DNA from: Acheta domesticus
Taxonomy: Eukaryota > Arthropoda > Insecta > Orthoptera > Gryllidae
DNA: 64,000 bases
Assembly: GCA_031308135.1 (NCBI GenBank)
Contig: JAHLJT010000631.1
Location: forward strand, 149,727,425-149,791,424
Direction: 5' to 3'
The notes under the pieces are model-generated. The model saw only the letters and a list, made by a program, of their open reading frames with translations, was not told where the DNA came from and did not search any database. Below are positions 10,913 to 21,764 of the stretch, one piece after another. The position numbers and the translations under genes were made by a program. Position 1 is the first letter of the stretch. Every line of letters starts with the position of its first letter.

Positions 10913-12800
10913 TCAACCGTTCTAGCGGACGTGGGTCTGCCACATTGCATGGAATCTGAGGAAGTGCGTTGACAGGAGTGCAAGAGAACTGTTCAAGCAA
11001 GTTGATGGCTGAACTCGACGTTCCAGAAGACGGGACGTGCGCGAGCACCACGCGACTGGAGGCGTTGGCCGGCGGAGGCTACGTTGGACGGCGTGGAGGC
11101 TAGCGGTACCGAGGCGAGGAGGGCAGCCAAAGATAAACGACGGTACGTCTCAGACCGAGGCAACGCGAGTGTCATCCAAGGTAAAAGAGCACCTATTTTC
11201 CTAACGGGGTCTGGAAGCAACGCCGTATATCTGGAGGTCGGAGCCTGTGGAACTGCTAGTGCTCAAGAGGGGGAGAAGTGTGTGTGGCACGGAAATGCCA
11301 ACGATGGAGAATTGTTGTAATAACTGAACGCTAAAGTACGTCATACTATTTGTAAAGAAAAATTGAGAATGTGTTTTATGTTAATTGTGTTGGTCAAAAT
11401 CCGGATCCTCGAAACCCAACCAGAGCATGTGTGGTGAAGCATCAATTATTCAAGTTAAAAATGTTTATTAAAAAGATTCTTTGGCATAAATTGCATAATT
11501 ATCTGTTGGACGTAAAAAACCTGTTTGTCCTACCAGTTCACACACTTGTTCTTGACCACCTTGAAAAAACTAAGTTTGTGGATTTGTAGGTCAAACAGGG
11601 TTCCCCTGGGCTCATTTCACCAGTGTGAGCACCTGAGTCGTTTCTTAGCCTCACCCCCCGCGGATGTATAAGTACACCGTTGGGCTTGTGTCTGAATACC
11701 AAGGAACTCGACGCAGAAACGCAAATATCCCGGTACGCACATCTACTCACAGCCTGGGTAAGGCCGTTTCACCAGCTCGACATTACCGACCTTCCGGGTT
11801 GGTACTGGAGCTGTTTTCGCCGCCCCCTGCGTTCGGAACAAGCCTCTCCTCAATACCCACGAGAGTCTGGCACTGCCACATCGAAGCCAAGAGCTCAATT
11901 GAGGGACTCTCGGGTTGACATACGGGAGAGTCCTGGACAAGTCTCTCCTCAACACCCATGCCAGATCCGTACTGTGAAAATCTGTCATCGGTGGCCCAAT
12001 AATCCACCTAATTCGGCCAAATGCATGAGTGGTGAGAAAAAGGGGACTCAGCCACTGGAGCTGGGTATTTTAAAATGTCTGAACGTTCATTAGACGTTTA
12101 TAAATAAATACTCTCGTGCATAAAGCCTAGTTCTGTTCACTTTTTAGAAAACATTGGCACGATTGGATGTCAATTTTGAAAATAGAGGATCCTGAAATTT
12201 ATAATATAATACAAATTATCATGTACTAGTACGAAACGTCTCCCTCTTAAGAATCCGCCCTTGTATCTGCACATTAGCAAGATGTTCAAACTAAAATTCT
12301 TGTGCGTAGGACATAATCCATCAACATTTGTACAATTATTACCTGGTTGGGAAAACTCAACTATCCGCCAGGTAGGTCAGCGCCGGATATCACTATCCAG
12401 CGGGGAAGATCACAGCGACTCCGCGATAAAAAAACATGCACTGTACTTATAGGACTAACTTCCTTAGCAGTTGACGCGCCCGTAATCACTAATAAATCAA
12501 ACAAGCAATTAATCAATCGACTGTTCGAGTTGATACACCCGTTCCCCTCATTACTACCTTTGCTAATGGTTCATCACCGGGAATCTGGGCGTAAGTGTGG
12601 AGACTCCTATTCACCGTCAGCGCTTCTCTATAAAAAACACAACACAAAACCGTGACCACAATCCCTCCCGCGAGGGCATGCGTTGGACAGATTCACGAAT
12701 ATGTTAATCGCGTAGGGCGATGGTTAGTGCCTCGTCATGCCATCGGACAAACATAGCGACGCATCAAGCTGTCCTTACATTTTGAGGTAATAAATACGAC
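10913..12800. other. Unassigned, partly GC-rich sequence
   Basis: Between about 11820 and 11990 a segment reading CTCTCCTCAA.ACCCA.G occurs twice (about 11842 and 11944). An AATAAATACTC poly(A)-like site lies near 12103. The open frames at 11680-12093 and 12347-12655 (+) are not recognised. The 11.58-12.12 kb block could be a SINE or LTR piece, but I found no matching ends. Confidence 0.35.
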
Positions 12801-12805
12801 GCTAA

Positions 12806-12812
12806 TAATGCG

Positions 12813-12843
<31 letters not shown>
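12806..12843. repeat. (TAA)n microsatellite, 5' side of an R4/Dong-type element
   Basis: An uninterrupted run of AAT/TAA units ends immediately before the truncated 5' end of the retrotransposon. A similar tract closes its 3' side. Confidence 0.85.
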
Positions 12844-12844
<1 letters not shown>

Positions 12845-12845
12845 T

Positions 12846-14215
12846 GCCTTCATGGAACCCCATGAAGCATACAAATACTTGGGTTTCCAGCAGTCACTCC
12901 GAATTAAACACACTGACACTAAGAACATACTAACCACTGAAGTGTGTAAACGATTGCATGGACTCTTGAAAACTCAACTCTCTGCTAGAAATCTTGTACA
13001 AGCCATCAATTCATATGTTATTCCAGTGCTGACATATTCCTTTGGCGTTATTAAATGGAGCAATACAGACCTCGACAATCTCCAGAGGACAATTTGAACT
13101 GCTATGACTCAACACCGAAAACATCATCCCCATTCAAGTATTAAGCGTTTTACCCTTCCAAGATCACAAGGTGAGCGAGGTGTTGTAGATCTCATCATTC
13201 TACATAGCTCTCAAATTGCATCACTCAGAAGATACTTCTTGGAACATTGTGGGGGACTTCAGAAAGCAGTGAGCGCAGTTGATAATAACTATAGTCCTCT
13301 GAACCTAAAAATGGCTGATCCACCTGTTCAGCCAGTCACTGAAACCGAAGAGAAGATAATCTCATGGAAAGAGAAGACACTGCACGGAAGGTACCCCCAT
13401 GAGCTGAGCAATCCAGAAGTCGACATCTTTGCGTCGCACGCATGGCTCCAGCGTGGGAATCTCTTTCCGGAGACAGAAGCCTTCATGATAGCTATCCAGG
13501 ACCAAGTGGTACCAACTTTGAACTACAGGAAACACATTCTGAGAGATTCGACCATCCAATCCGACACGTGTAGGACATGTGATGCCGCAAGCGAAACTAT
13601 CCAACACGTGGCAAGTGGATGTAGCCACGCGCAGTTGGAATATAAAATGAGGCATGATGAGGTGGCGAAGCAGGTCCACCAATTATTAGCAATGAAAACG
13701 GGTTTACTCGCCACTTCCTTGCCGTATTACAAATATGTCCCTCAGAACGTGCTTGAAAGTAATGAGCATACACTCTACTGGGATCGTTCCATTATCAATG
13801 ACAGACAAGTTGGCGGCAATAGACCCGATATAACATACATTGATAGAAACCATCGGCAGGCTTTCCTTATTGATATATCAATACCTAACACCCACAATAT
13901 ATCGGTAAAACACCAAGAGAAGATCCAGAAATATACTGATCTCGCCCATGAAGTCTCTGCTCAATGGAACCTCAGCAGAGTGACAACTGTGCCAATAATA
14001 ATATCAGCCACAGGAGTGATCCCGAAAATGACACTTCGAGGACTAGAGTGTCTTCACTTGGACGCCAGAAGTATATACAATATGCAGAAGGCAGTTATTT
14101 GGAATACATGCCGTATTGTTAGAAGCCATCTGAATCTTCAATAAAGCAATTGCACACCTGGCCATCATACCTGTGAGTGGTTGACTCTCCGACCAGTAAA
14201 AACTGTGAAGAATAA
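12846..14215 (+). pseudogene. 5'-truncated R4/Dong-clade non-LTR retrotransposon
   Basis: Two open stretches, 12852-13097 and 13104-14144, are in the same frame and are separated by one TGA codon at 13095-13097. They cover the C-terminal part of an ORF of this clade. First comes the thumb-like region (YLGFQQSLRI, NSYVIPVLTYSFGVIKWS), then a zinc motif CRTCDAASETIQHVASGC (C-x2-C-x7-H-x4-C, near 13567-13620), then the restriction-like endonuclease core RPDITYIDRN...FLIDISIP (near 13821-13880) with its PD...D residues. The RT catalytic core is missing by 5' truncation. R4/Dong elements are known to insert into TAA repeats, and this copy lies exactly between two such tracts. It is dead, but was probably inserted by its usual site preference. 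Confidence 0.85.
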
Positions 14216-14221
14216 AATAAA

Positions 14222-14264
14222 AATAATGATGATAATAATAATAATAATAATAATAATAATGTGC
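14222..14264. repeat. (TAA)n microsatellite, 3' side of the R4/Dong-type element
   Basis: The element's 3' end runs through AATAAAATAAAAATAATGATG into a pure AAT/TAA tract. This is either the target microsatellite or a 3' tail made of the same unit. Confidence 0.85.
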
Positions 14265-15870
14265 TAATAATAAATATGCGCTAGCGTGGTGTTGTCGTTC
14301 GCCATGTTTTCGTGGATATGAGCCAGTTCTGTCTCGTTCGATACGATAAGGGACAAGAACCGAAATGTGCTTGGAATTTCTGAAGACGTGCAGAGATAGT
14401 TTCTGGGATAAACAGGACACTTAACCTCAACAAATTGTGCGTCGATGTGTTTGCCAGCCATCCAGTCTCTCCTCCACTCAGTCAAAGCCCAGCCTGCCAG
14501 TTACCAGTGAGCTCATGAGCTACCTAGCAAACAGTTCTTTCAAGCAATAAAAGCATGACCATTTGAGAAGTGCAAATTGTCCCTTGAGGGACATAAGGAA
14601 ATTAAGTATTCATGCTTATGGTATCCCCCTCCCAGGACACCTTCCAAGAAAACAAAATACAAATTCAAACTTGTGACTAGAGCTTAATATTAAGTTTGCA
14701 TGCTGCGAAGCATACCTTTCGGATTTCGTTGTATTAACGTTTTGGAAAGCGAAGTTCCGCCCCCCCACTCCACCATGCCCCTTCACGCCACGCCATGCGC
14801 CGCGCCCGGCAGAGGGCGGACGGTGGTGAGAATAGAGCGGGCCGCTTGCTCCCTAATAGGATTATTAGCGTTCTTTGTTCTCCGACAAAGGGAAATGGGC
14901 TGGCCGGCTGGATGGGCTCCGCGGTGGACCTTTCGTTTGTGAGCGCCCATCAACCGCCAACCCATTTGTGAGATTATGCTGTATAATAAAATTTTCATTT
15001 GCGTTTCTCATAAAGGACGTTGTGTCTTTTGCGGCAACACTTTATTACAGAACAAAAGACCTTCCTGAGCTCCCTTGAATTAATGCACGGGAATCTGGGA
15101 TGGGTTCTTTAGATTGCAAATTAAATAGCAGAAAGCGGGAGGCATCGAATTCCAAATATTTCTCGAACTGTTTATACCCAACAAATAACTGCGTCGTGAA
15201 TGTACGAGTATATGGAGAGACTCCGTGGTGCAGTCATCGATTTCTTCTGGTGCGCCATTAGGAGCAAGTGGGATGACGTTCCACGCGTCTTGCTCTGCAC
15301 GTGATGAACCAACGCAGTGATTGTATCGTTCGAGAATTTGCAAACCTTCCTAATTTGTTAATTCACTTTATCATTCCATTCATTCGTTTATTCCATCATT
15401 CAATTAATTTTATTCCATAATGCGCAACTAATTCTTAATTTCCGATTCATAAATTCAATTATAATTTAGTGGATCTAACTGATAGCTCTCTCTAATTTAC
15501 TGCATAGTATAAAGGGATTGAACACTGAAATTCCACTTCGCGATTGTGAATTTCTGTAAATTACGTGTAATTGTTGTGGCATGATATAGCTGCATGAAAA
15601 TGAGTTAAATTGTCAAATTTATTTGCTTGAAAATGTTTAGTTTTCGCACCAAAGGCTCTATCAGTTCTAATGAGCAGACCCCGGAAATTGATGCATTAAA
15701 ATGTTAAAAAATGCATGCAACAATTAACTCAAAATTGGCAGTATATGCACTATTCGACGCACTTAAAACTCAGAATATACTTTAAACAAAAATATAGAAA
15801 CTACAAGAAAGGTGATAGGAAACAGTGTGCAAACAACTGTCCTTAGCAGCATTGGCCGAGAGTATCGGAA
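14265..15870. other. Unassigned stretch
   Basis: A GC-rich patch at about 14750-14850 (CGCCCCCCCACTCC, GCCGCGCCCGGCAGAGG) is followed by TATAATAAAATTTTC near 14980, loosely like a promoter or poly(A) region. The minus open frame at 15080-15343 is not recognised. 15.35-15.87 kb is plain AT-rich DNA. Confidence 0.35.
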
Positions 15871-15877
15871 AATATTA

Positions 15878-17487
15878 ACTAGTGGTGCTACAGAATGGCA
15901 CAGACTCTCCCCTATTAGTTTTCTATTTCCTTCGGTCTTCGCTAGCTATTCGGAATTGCCACATACTCTTTCTTGCCAGCTGTCATCTATCACCGCCAAA
16001 ACTACATTTTTTTGTCATTTTCTTAATTTTTCGGTTTCCTATTGGTAGAACGAAAATATTAATTTTAGAATATTAAAGAACACAAAAACCTAGCCGTAAA
16101 TGGCAATTTTCTTTTAAAAATTATGTGCTATTTTAAAGAAAATTGCGTTTTAGCACTACTAAAAATGCGAAATTTGAAGCTCATTTTCACAGAACATTTT
16201 TGAGTTTTCAAAATATTTTATTTGAAGTTATTTGAAGCACTTACACTCACAAATATAATAATCTTTACAAATTGCGGATAATGTGCATATTAAAGATGTG
16301 AGAGATCTTTCAAAAAATTTACATTTATATAATTTTTGAAAAAACAAAAGATAACTCAAAACAAACTTTACGTCATATTAAAGATTGTAATTAAAGTGTC
16401 ACAAAAGTTTCAAGAAAAAATTTGCAGCCATATATGAACAAAAGTCGTTTGAGCATTTCTAAAAATGCCGAAATTTGAGCTACTTTTCACAGAAAACAGT
16501 AGTGTTTTCGAAAACCTTTACTTGACATTATTTAAAGCATATATACTCGTAAATATAATAATGTGAAAAAATCGCCGATAATGTATATATTAACGATGTG
16601 AGAGAGAAGTAAAAAAAATTACATTTTTGTATTTTTTGAAAAAACCAACCGATAGATCAATGGCTTTTAAGTCATCTGATAGAGTAAATTTACCACTATC
16701 CCTACCAAAAGTTTAAAGAAAAAATTTGGAGCCGTTTTTGAGAAAATTTTGTTTTTGTAATTTTTTAATGTTGCACATATTGCACGCAATATTGCACGAA
16801 AACGACTAAAATTTTGGGAAACATTGACATGACCTTTATTAAAGAACTCAATATGCAGAACAAATTTTATTTGAAGGAAAAATCTCTATCTTCAATTTTG
16901 TAGCTGGAGAAAGACGCCGAAAAAATTCAAACTTTCACAATTTTCGAAAATTCAGAGCTGTACGTGAAAATGCCATGTTAAAAAGTGTATTTTACTCTAT
17001 TCATACAAGAAATTTAAAGAAAAAAATTGGAGCCGTTTTTGAGAAAATTTTGAAAATCCCCGGGGGGGCTTCATATAAAGTACCTCCAAATTTTGAAGAA
17101 TCTTTTTCAAAATCTCAAAGCTTTGACTAGAACCAAATCGATTGGGAAATATCCAGTTTGGAAGAAATCGTACGTATGGTTTAGGCGCTAGCAGTGTTAT
17201 CAGACGGACAGACAGACACACGGATGGACGGACAGACGGACGGAGAGACGGACGTTTTCTTTTCAATTGGGTTTTCGGTACCAAGAACCTAGAAAACAGG
17301 GTTTCTGGCTACACCACGTGTAAGGGGATTTATTTTCTTAATTTAGCAACTGGTTTTATCCACTTCTTTGTTTTCACAGCCCGGCAATTCATTTTTTTGC
17401 GGCAAAAATTGGCCATTTTTTCGCGCAGCATTACATAACTTTCCCTATACTATGGATATCACTCCGTGCATACGTACGTATACGGGA
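15878..17487 (+). repeat. R1 repeat, longest copy (e)
   Basis: It starts ACTAGTGGTGCTACAGAATG and ends CGTACGTATACGGGAAAG, about 1.6 kb apart. In order it has CTTGCCAGCTGTCATCTATC, several TTTGAAAAAACAAA modules, the box CTTCATATAAAGTACCTCC (about 17070), a (GACG/GGAC)n run (about 17200-17255), TTTCAATTGGGTTTTCGGTA, and TTACATAACTTTCCCTATAC. There is no long ORF. At least ten copies or fragments lie in this window. A non-autonomous transposon is the best guess, though I could not settle its class. Confidence 0.7.
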
Positions 17488-17645
17488 AAGTAAAAACCCA
17501 ACTGGAAAGAGACCTCATTGATGTCGAAGAACAGAACAGCTTTCGCGCGGGGCGCTCATGTATTGATATCGTCTTTAGTATTAGAGAGGTAACCGACAAA
17601 CGACTCGTCCATAACGTGGAGACGCACCTTGTGAAGCGAAACATT
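17488..17645 (+). pseudogene. RTE-like reverse transcriptase fragment
   Basis: The plus strand encodes QLERDLIDVEEQNSFRAGRS followed by CIDIVFSIREVTDKR. This matches the block EEQ.GFR.GRSC.D.IF.LR in the RT domain of non-LTR elements. Only about 50 codons remain, squeezed between the end of R1 copy e and an inverted R1 fragment. The clade is inferred from the block's style; RTE is likely. Confidence 0.65.
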
Positions 17646-17880
17646 GATTTACGACAAAACGTCCGTGCATCTGTCCGTCTGTAAATAATACTGGTGCCTA
17701 AACTATTTGAAGGATATTTTCCAAAATGAATATTCCTCCATATAGCCCTACGAATTTGGAAAGAATTCTTCAAATTTTCACATGAAACTTCACTTTACAT
17801 GGAACTGAAATATTGAAAATATTTCTCAAAAATGTTTTTCCTTAAATTTATTTGTGGTAGTGAAATTTACTTACATAGAT
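17646..17880 (-). repeat. R1 fragment in inverted orientation
   Basis: It reads AAAACGTCCGTGCATCTGTCC, then GTGCCTAAACTATTTGAAGG and TTCACTTTACATGGAACTG. This is R1 in reverse, facing copy e across the RT fragment. Confidence 0.5.
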
Positions 17881-18651
17881 GGTTTGATTTCCACATTTAA
17901 GCCGGGTACAGCCGGGTACATTCGCCGCGAATGGGAAAAAGCAAACTGGATTTTCCACGCACATCATGGGTTTAGAAGTGGATATTCGTGTGAAAAACAA
18001 ATTGTTTTCCTTTTTCAAGATCTAGCTGACGAAGTTGACACGGGTGGGAGGATGGATGCAGTCGCAATTGACTTTGCGAAAGCATTCGACGTAGTACCAC
18101 ATGATCTACTTTTTAGGAAGTTATTAACTTCAGGAGTTGATACTAGAGTTGTGAAATCGATAAGCGAATTTCTTAGAGACAGGAAACAAAACGTTCGAAT
18201 TTGAACTCAGTTTTCGACTACAGGTATTGTTACTTCAGGGGTTCCACAGGGAATGTTTTAAGGCCACTACTTTTCTTAGCATACGTGAATGATCTCCATG
18301 TTAACATACAATCAAAGGTGCGTATATTTGCAGGCGATTGTGTTATATATCGCAAAATCAAAAGTAGCGCTGACGAACAAATATTACAACAGGATCTAGA
18401 ACATTTACGTGACTGAGCTGAAACAAACGGCACGGTAATTAACGGATCGAAAAGCAAAACAATAACGTTCGGGCTGGGACGAAATTATGAGCAACCAGAT
18501 TATCGGCTAGGTGAGGTCATTATTCCAAGAGTTTCTTCATGCAAATATTTAGGCGTTAATCTAGATAGTAAATTAGGGTGGCAGAAGCATATAAATCAGG
18601 TAGTGAGAAAAACGTGGAAGTCCTTGCATTTTGTAATGCGAATTCTAAAGA

Positions 18652-18892
18652 AAAGTTCAGCAAATAGATTCGTAGGCTTCCGCGGCCGGAGTCATTATAT
18701 TCTTGGCTGTCCGGGATGAGCCGCGTCTCAGTAGGTTTTACTGACGTTTCGGCCATCTTGCTGTGGCCTTCTTCAGAGCTAAACTGCCGCAGTTTAGCTC
18801 TGAAGAAGGCCACAGCAAGATGGCCGAAACGTCAGTAAAACCTACTGAGACGCGGCTCATCCCGGACAGCCAAGAATATAAAGTTCAGCAAA
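18652..18892. mobile_element. Short palindromic element with a 13-bp TSD
   Basis: A 13-bp direct repeat AAAGTTCAGCAAA occurs at 18652-18664 and 18880-18892. It bounds an insert of about 216 bp that splits the RT relic. Most of the insert is a perfect palindrome: 18696-18787 and 18789-18880 are exact reverse complements around the single base 18788. A lead of about 30 bases (TTCCGCGGCCGGAGTC) stands only on the left. TSDs of this length fit target-primed reverse transcription rather than a cut-and-paste transposase. A Penelope-like origin is suggested by the hammerhead-like motifs in each arm. Confidence 0.8.
18791..18838 (+). ncRNA. Hammerhead-ribozyme-like motif (and its mirror on the other strand at 18738-18785)
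   Basis: The core CTGAAGA (18800-18806), a 5-bp stem GGCCA/TGGCC (18808-18812 with 18821-18825) with an 8-base loop, then GAAAC and GTC (18826-18833) follow the order CUGANGA - stem II - GAAA - NUH of a hammerhead. Flanks TTTAGCT and AGTAAAA can form stem I with one mismatch. Stem III would be minimal, as reported for Penelope-like elements. One extra base (18807) between the core and stem II could impair activity. Because of the palindrome the same motif exists on the minus strand. Confidence 0.45.
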
Positions 18893-19351
18893 AGCCAAAG
18901 AATTACCATATCTTTCGTTGGTTCGCCCTCTCATGGAATATGGGGATGCATGTTGGGCATCTACAGAAAGTCGTACCGGAAAAACCTAGATAGAATACAG
19001 AGGAAAGCGAATAAGTTTACCTATAGAACTAACTTAATAAAAAAAGTCATGGGAACCTCTAGAAGCGAGAAGAACAAGTGCGAGGCTTTGTGCACTTTAT
19101 AAATCGTACGTAAATCAGCCAGCATGGAAGGAAATTCGGGTTAGACAGGAAAAAACAAATTATTTAGGCGGAAGTGATTACATCTACAAAATTCGAACAA
19201 GGAAACAAAATTTAGATCTTGGGAAATTCACATTGTGTAACAGAGCAATTGGAGATTGGAACAGTTTACCCGCAGCAACCTTGAAGGCCTTTCCTCTAAG
19301 TGCACGTAGCTTTAGAAATAAGTTAGAAGAAGCTGAGAATAATAGATGTTA

Positions 19352-19730
19352 AATGAGGAACTAAGTGCTGCGAAGTGTGGTGAAGTGCTGGTTAGTGTGC
19401 AATGCAAAATAGTGTAGTGTAGTGTAGTGTAGTGCAGTGAAGTGTAGCAAACGTGATCAATGCCGTTTTTCAATCTAATTTAGTCAATATAGCGGAATGT
19501 TAATCAGAATGTATCCATCACGTCAGGATTGCAAGTTATGGACCAAAAATGTTTTAATAGTGCATATACTCATTTAAGGCGTATTTCACTGTGTTTAACG
19601 TAATATTTGTAACGACGTAATATTTGGAACTCATTACGTTTGCTCGTACTGATTATTATAATCACTAACATAATTGTTGTATATCATAGTAGAGTTGAAA
19701 TAATTGTTATAACATTCTGCTATATACTCA
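19352..19730. repeat. GTAGT microsatellite and unassigned AT-rich DNA
   Basis: AGTGTAGTGTAGTGTAGTG at about 19410-19445 is a short (GTAGT)n-like run in the probable 3' tail of the preceding retrotransposon. The rest shows nothing. Confidence 0.55.
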
Positions 19731-20689
19731 CAGGGACCGAAAAGGTATTGAATACCGGTAAAAATACCGGTAAAATACCGGTATTTTTTTATACCTGTAT
19801 AAAATACCTTTATTCTTTTATACCGGTAAAATACCTTTATAGGACGTCTATACCGGTATGGACGTCCATAAAGGTTATACCGGTATTATATTGGCATTTT
19901 CAATGGAAATACTGCCACACACGCGCCACAAACACGCGCGCGCTCCCCAAACGCGTGCCACACACGCCCTCACGGCAAACCCACGCGCGCGCTAACCACA
20001 CGCGCGCGCCAAACACGCGCCATAAACACATGCGCGCGCCAAACACGCGCGCGTCAAACACGCGTGCGCGTCAAACACGCGCGCACCCAACACACGCGCG
20101 CCCACACACGCGCACGCCCACTAACGCGCGCGCCGAACAAACGCGCGCGCCGAACAAACGCGCGCTCCTAACACACGCTTGCACCAATCACACGCGCGCT
20201 ACACACTCATGCGCTATACACTCACGCTCTATACACTCACGCGCTATATACACACGCCCTTTCTTTCTCTTTCTCTCTCTCTCTCTTTCGTTCTCTTTCG
20301 ATTTCTTTCTCTCTTTCTCTCTCTCTCTCTCACACACAGTACACATTCCGCAAAGCGTTTGTTGGGGCCTACGGTCAAACATCCTTGTCTTATATTTCAA
20401 TTCTACTCACTGCGAAACGAAATTAATAGCCTGGAGTATATAGGTCGAGTGCGTTATCCTCTGCCGAACCGGAGACGCCCATGGGTTGAAACGCTGACCT
20501 CCGGAAACTGCCTACGCAACGGCGCAGCTCTCGCAGCTGTTACAAAGGGAAACTGATTCCGAGAATCGGAATGCGCCAAGGAACGGTGCATGAAGTCTTA
20601 TCAACCGATGTCAGATTTCTATCGCCTTCGTTCTTTCACAACAGATGTCGAAGGTCATATCCTGGCAGAGGCCGCAGGCCCAAACGCGC

Positions 20690-20885
20690 CTTCGCTCCCC
20701 AAACGCGCGTTCGCTCCCCAAACGCGCGTTCGCGGCCCCACAGGCGCTTTCGCTCCCCAAACGCCCGTTCGCTCCACAAACGCGCGTTCGCTCCCCAAAC
20801 GCGCGTTCGCTCCCCAAACGCGCGTTTGCTCCCCAAACGCGCGTTCGCGTGTGCACACGCGCGTTCGCTCCCCCAAACACGCCTT
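20690..20885. repeat. 19-bp tandem array
   Basis: The unit is CCCCAAACGCGCGTTCGCT, repeated about ten times with small changes. It is related to, but differs in length from, the 17-bp and 20-bp arrays in copy 2 of the same element. Confidence 0.8.
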
Positions 20886-20964
20886 CGCGTGCCCAGACTA
20901 TTATAATAATTCTTTCTCAACCAACAACAGAACTCGACCTAGGTTGAATGTCTGGTGACGAAAA

Positions 20965-21052
20965 TACGCCAACGTTGAGACTCGAACCCTAGGACCCCCG
21001 GTCAGAAACTCTGCGGAGTCCATAATTGTTCCTCTGACCCATCTCAGCGTAA
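20965..21052 (-). repeat. tRNA-like SINE head
   Basis: On the minus strand GATGGGTCAGAGGAACA resembles a D-arm/box A and GGGTTCGAGTCTC is a near-perfect B box about 40 bases later. It is not a canonical tRNA fold. It lies in copy 1 of the satellite element and is absent from copy 2, so it may be a separate SINE insertion. Confidence 0.35.
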
Positions 21053-21232
21053 AAAATCAGAATGTTTCCCCTCCGAAACCTGTATGATTATACTGAAATA
21101 CCGGTATTTTCTCATGAAAATACCGGTGTTTTCATAAGAAAATACCGGTAAAATACCTCTAAATAGAGGTATTTTACCGGTATAGACGTCGAATAAAGGT
21201 AAAATGCCTCTAAAAATACCGGTATTTGACGA

Positions 21233-21764
21233 ATATTACTTCTATGTTGGAATTGACTATTGGTTCTTCTGCGTTATTTTTCATCTTCAATTTTCGATTT
21301 TTTGTTGCGGTGACAAGTATTGGGTTAATTACTACCCAAAAAAAAGTTTCAAATTCGACTTGGGCAACCAGGAAGATATTCACACGTAGATGTTTTAATC
21401 ATTCTGATACATTTTGTTATATATTTGGTGAATTCTGGGCAAAATGTATCCCACGTGATGGTTTTCTCCTCCCTCTACTTATTCTATTCTACGATTATAA
21501 CATAAAACACGTTGTGGTTTTTATCATATTCAGGCTGGCGGCCGGTCACCGCCGCCGCCGCGCCCGATGCAGGGACTCGCTGACGAAATCTGCTGGAACA
21601 CTCCAATAGTAACCTGCAAAAAACGGAGGAATAAATTCAGAAAGCAGATGATACGTCGCGACGGATATATCCGTCTTTAGCGCTCATGGCACGGCCGACC
21701 CGCGCCGGATATATCCGGCATTAGGCTTAACAAGTTAATAGTTAAACACTAGCCCCAACGAAAA
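21233..21764. other. Unassigned stretch
   Basis: It holds a GC-rich patch (GGCGGCCGGTCACCGCCGCCG at about 21538) and two GGATATATCCG palindromes near 21660 and 21702. No gene is recognised. Confidence 0.35.

Larger units (their letters stand above)
17915..19351 (+). pseudogene. Jockey/CR1-type non-LTR reverse transcriptase relic
   Basis: The RT blocks appear in order: HHGFRSGYSCEKQ (about 17960), AVAIDFAKAFDVVPHDLL (about 18060), SGVPQGNVLRPLLFLAYVND (about 18240), FAGDCVIYR (about 18325), CKYLGVNLDSKLGWQKHI (about 18540), then past the palindromic insert a tail with NRAIGDWNSLPA (about 19240) and a final stop at 19349-19351. The catalytic FADD motif has become FAGD. Stops or frameshifts at 18202 and 18414, and the insertion at 18665-18880, finish its inactivation. 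The 5' part (endonuclease and early RT) is missing. A GTAGT microsatellite typical of the tails of such elements follows. Confidence 0.85.
19731..21232 (+). mobile_element. Satellite-carrying hAT-like element, copy 1 (right end lost)
   Basis: The left end CAGGGACCGAAAAGG and the next 165 bases, rich in ATACCGGTA, match copy 2 at 36366. Then come a CG-rich tandem array (about 19915-20230), a CT/CA-rich tract, a conserved block (20335-20690) nearly identical to 44395-44740, a second array (20690-20885), and the ACCGGT-rich right part (21085-21232). Homology to copy 2 stops at 21232, before the right TIR, so this copy is truncated or rearranged. The eight bases before it (TATACTCA) are not found at the right side. 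The long open frames here exist only because the arrays lack stop codons. Confidence 0.7.

Noticed and set aside
15080..15343. Minus-strand open frame with a faint resemblance to the tail of a retrotransposon ORF2
   Set aside because: Only a few residues fit; no conserved block could be anchored.
19640..20443. A 267-codon open frame on the plus strand
   Set aside because: It runs from unique AT-rich DNA across the ACCGGT end into a CG-rich array and CT tract; composition and position match a repeat, not a gene.
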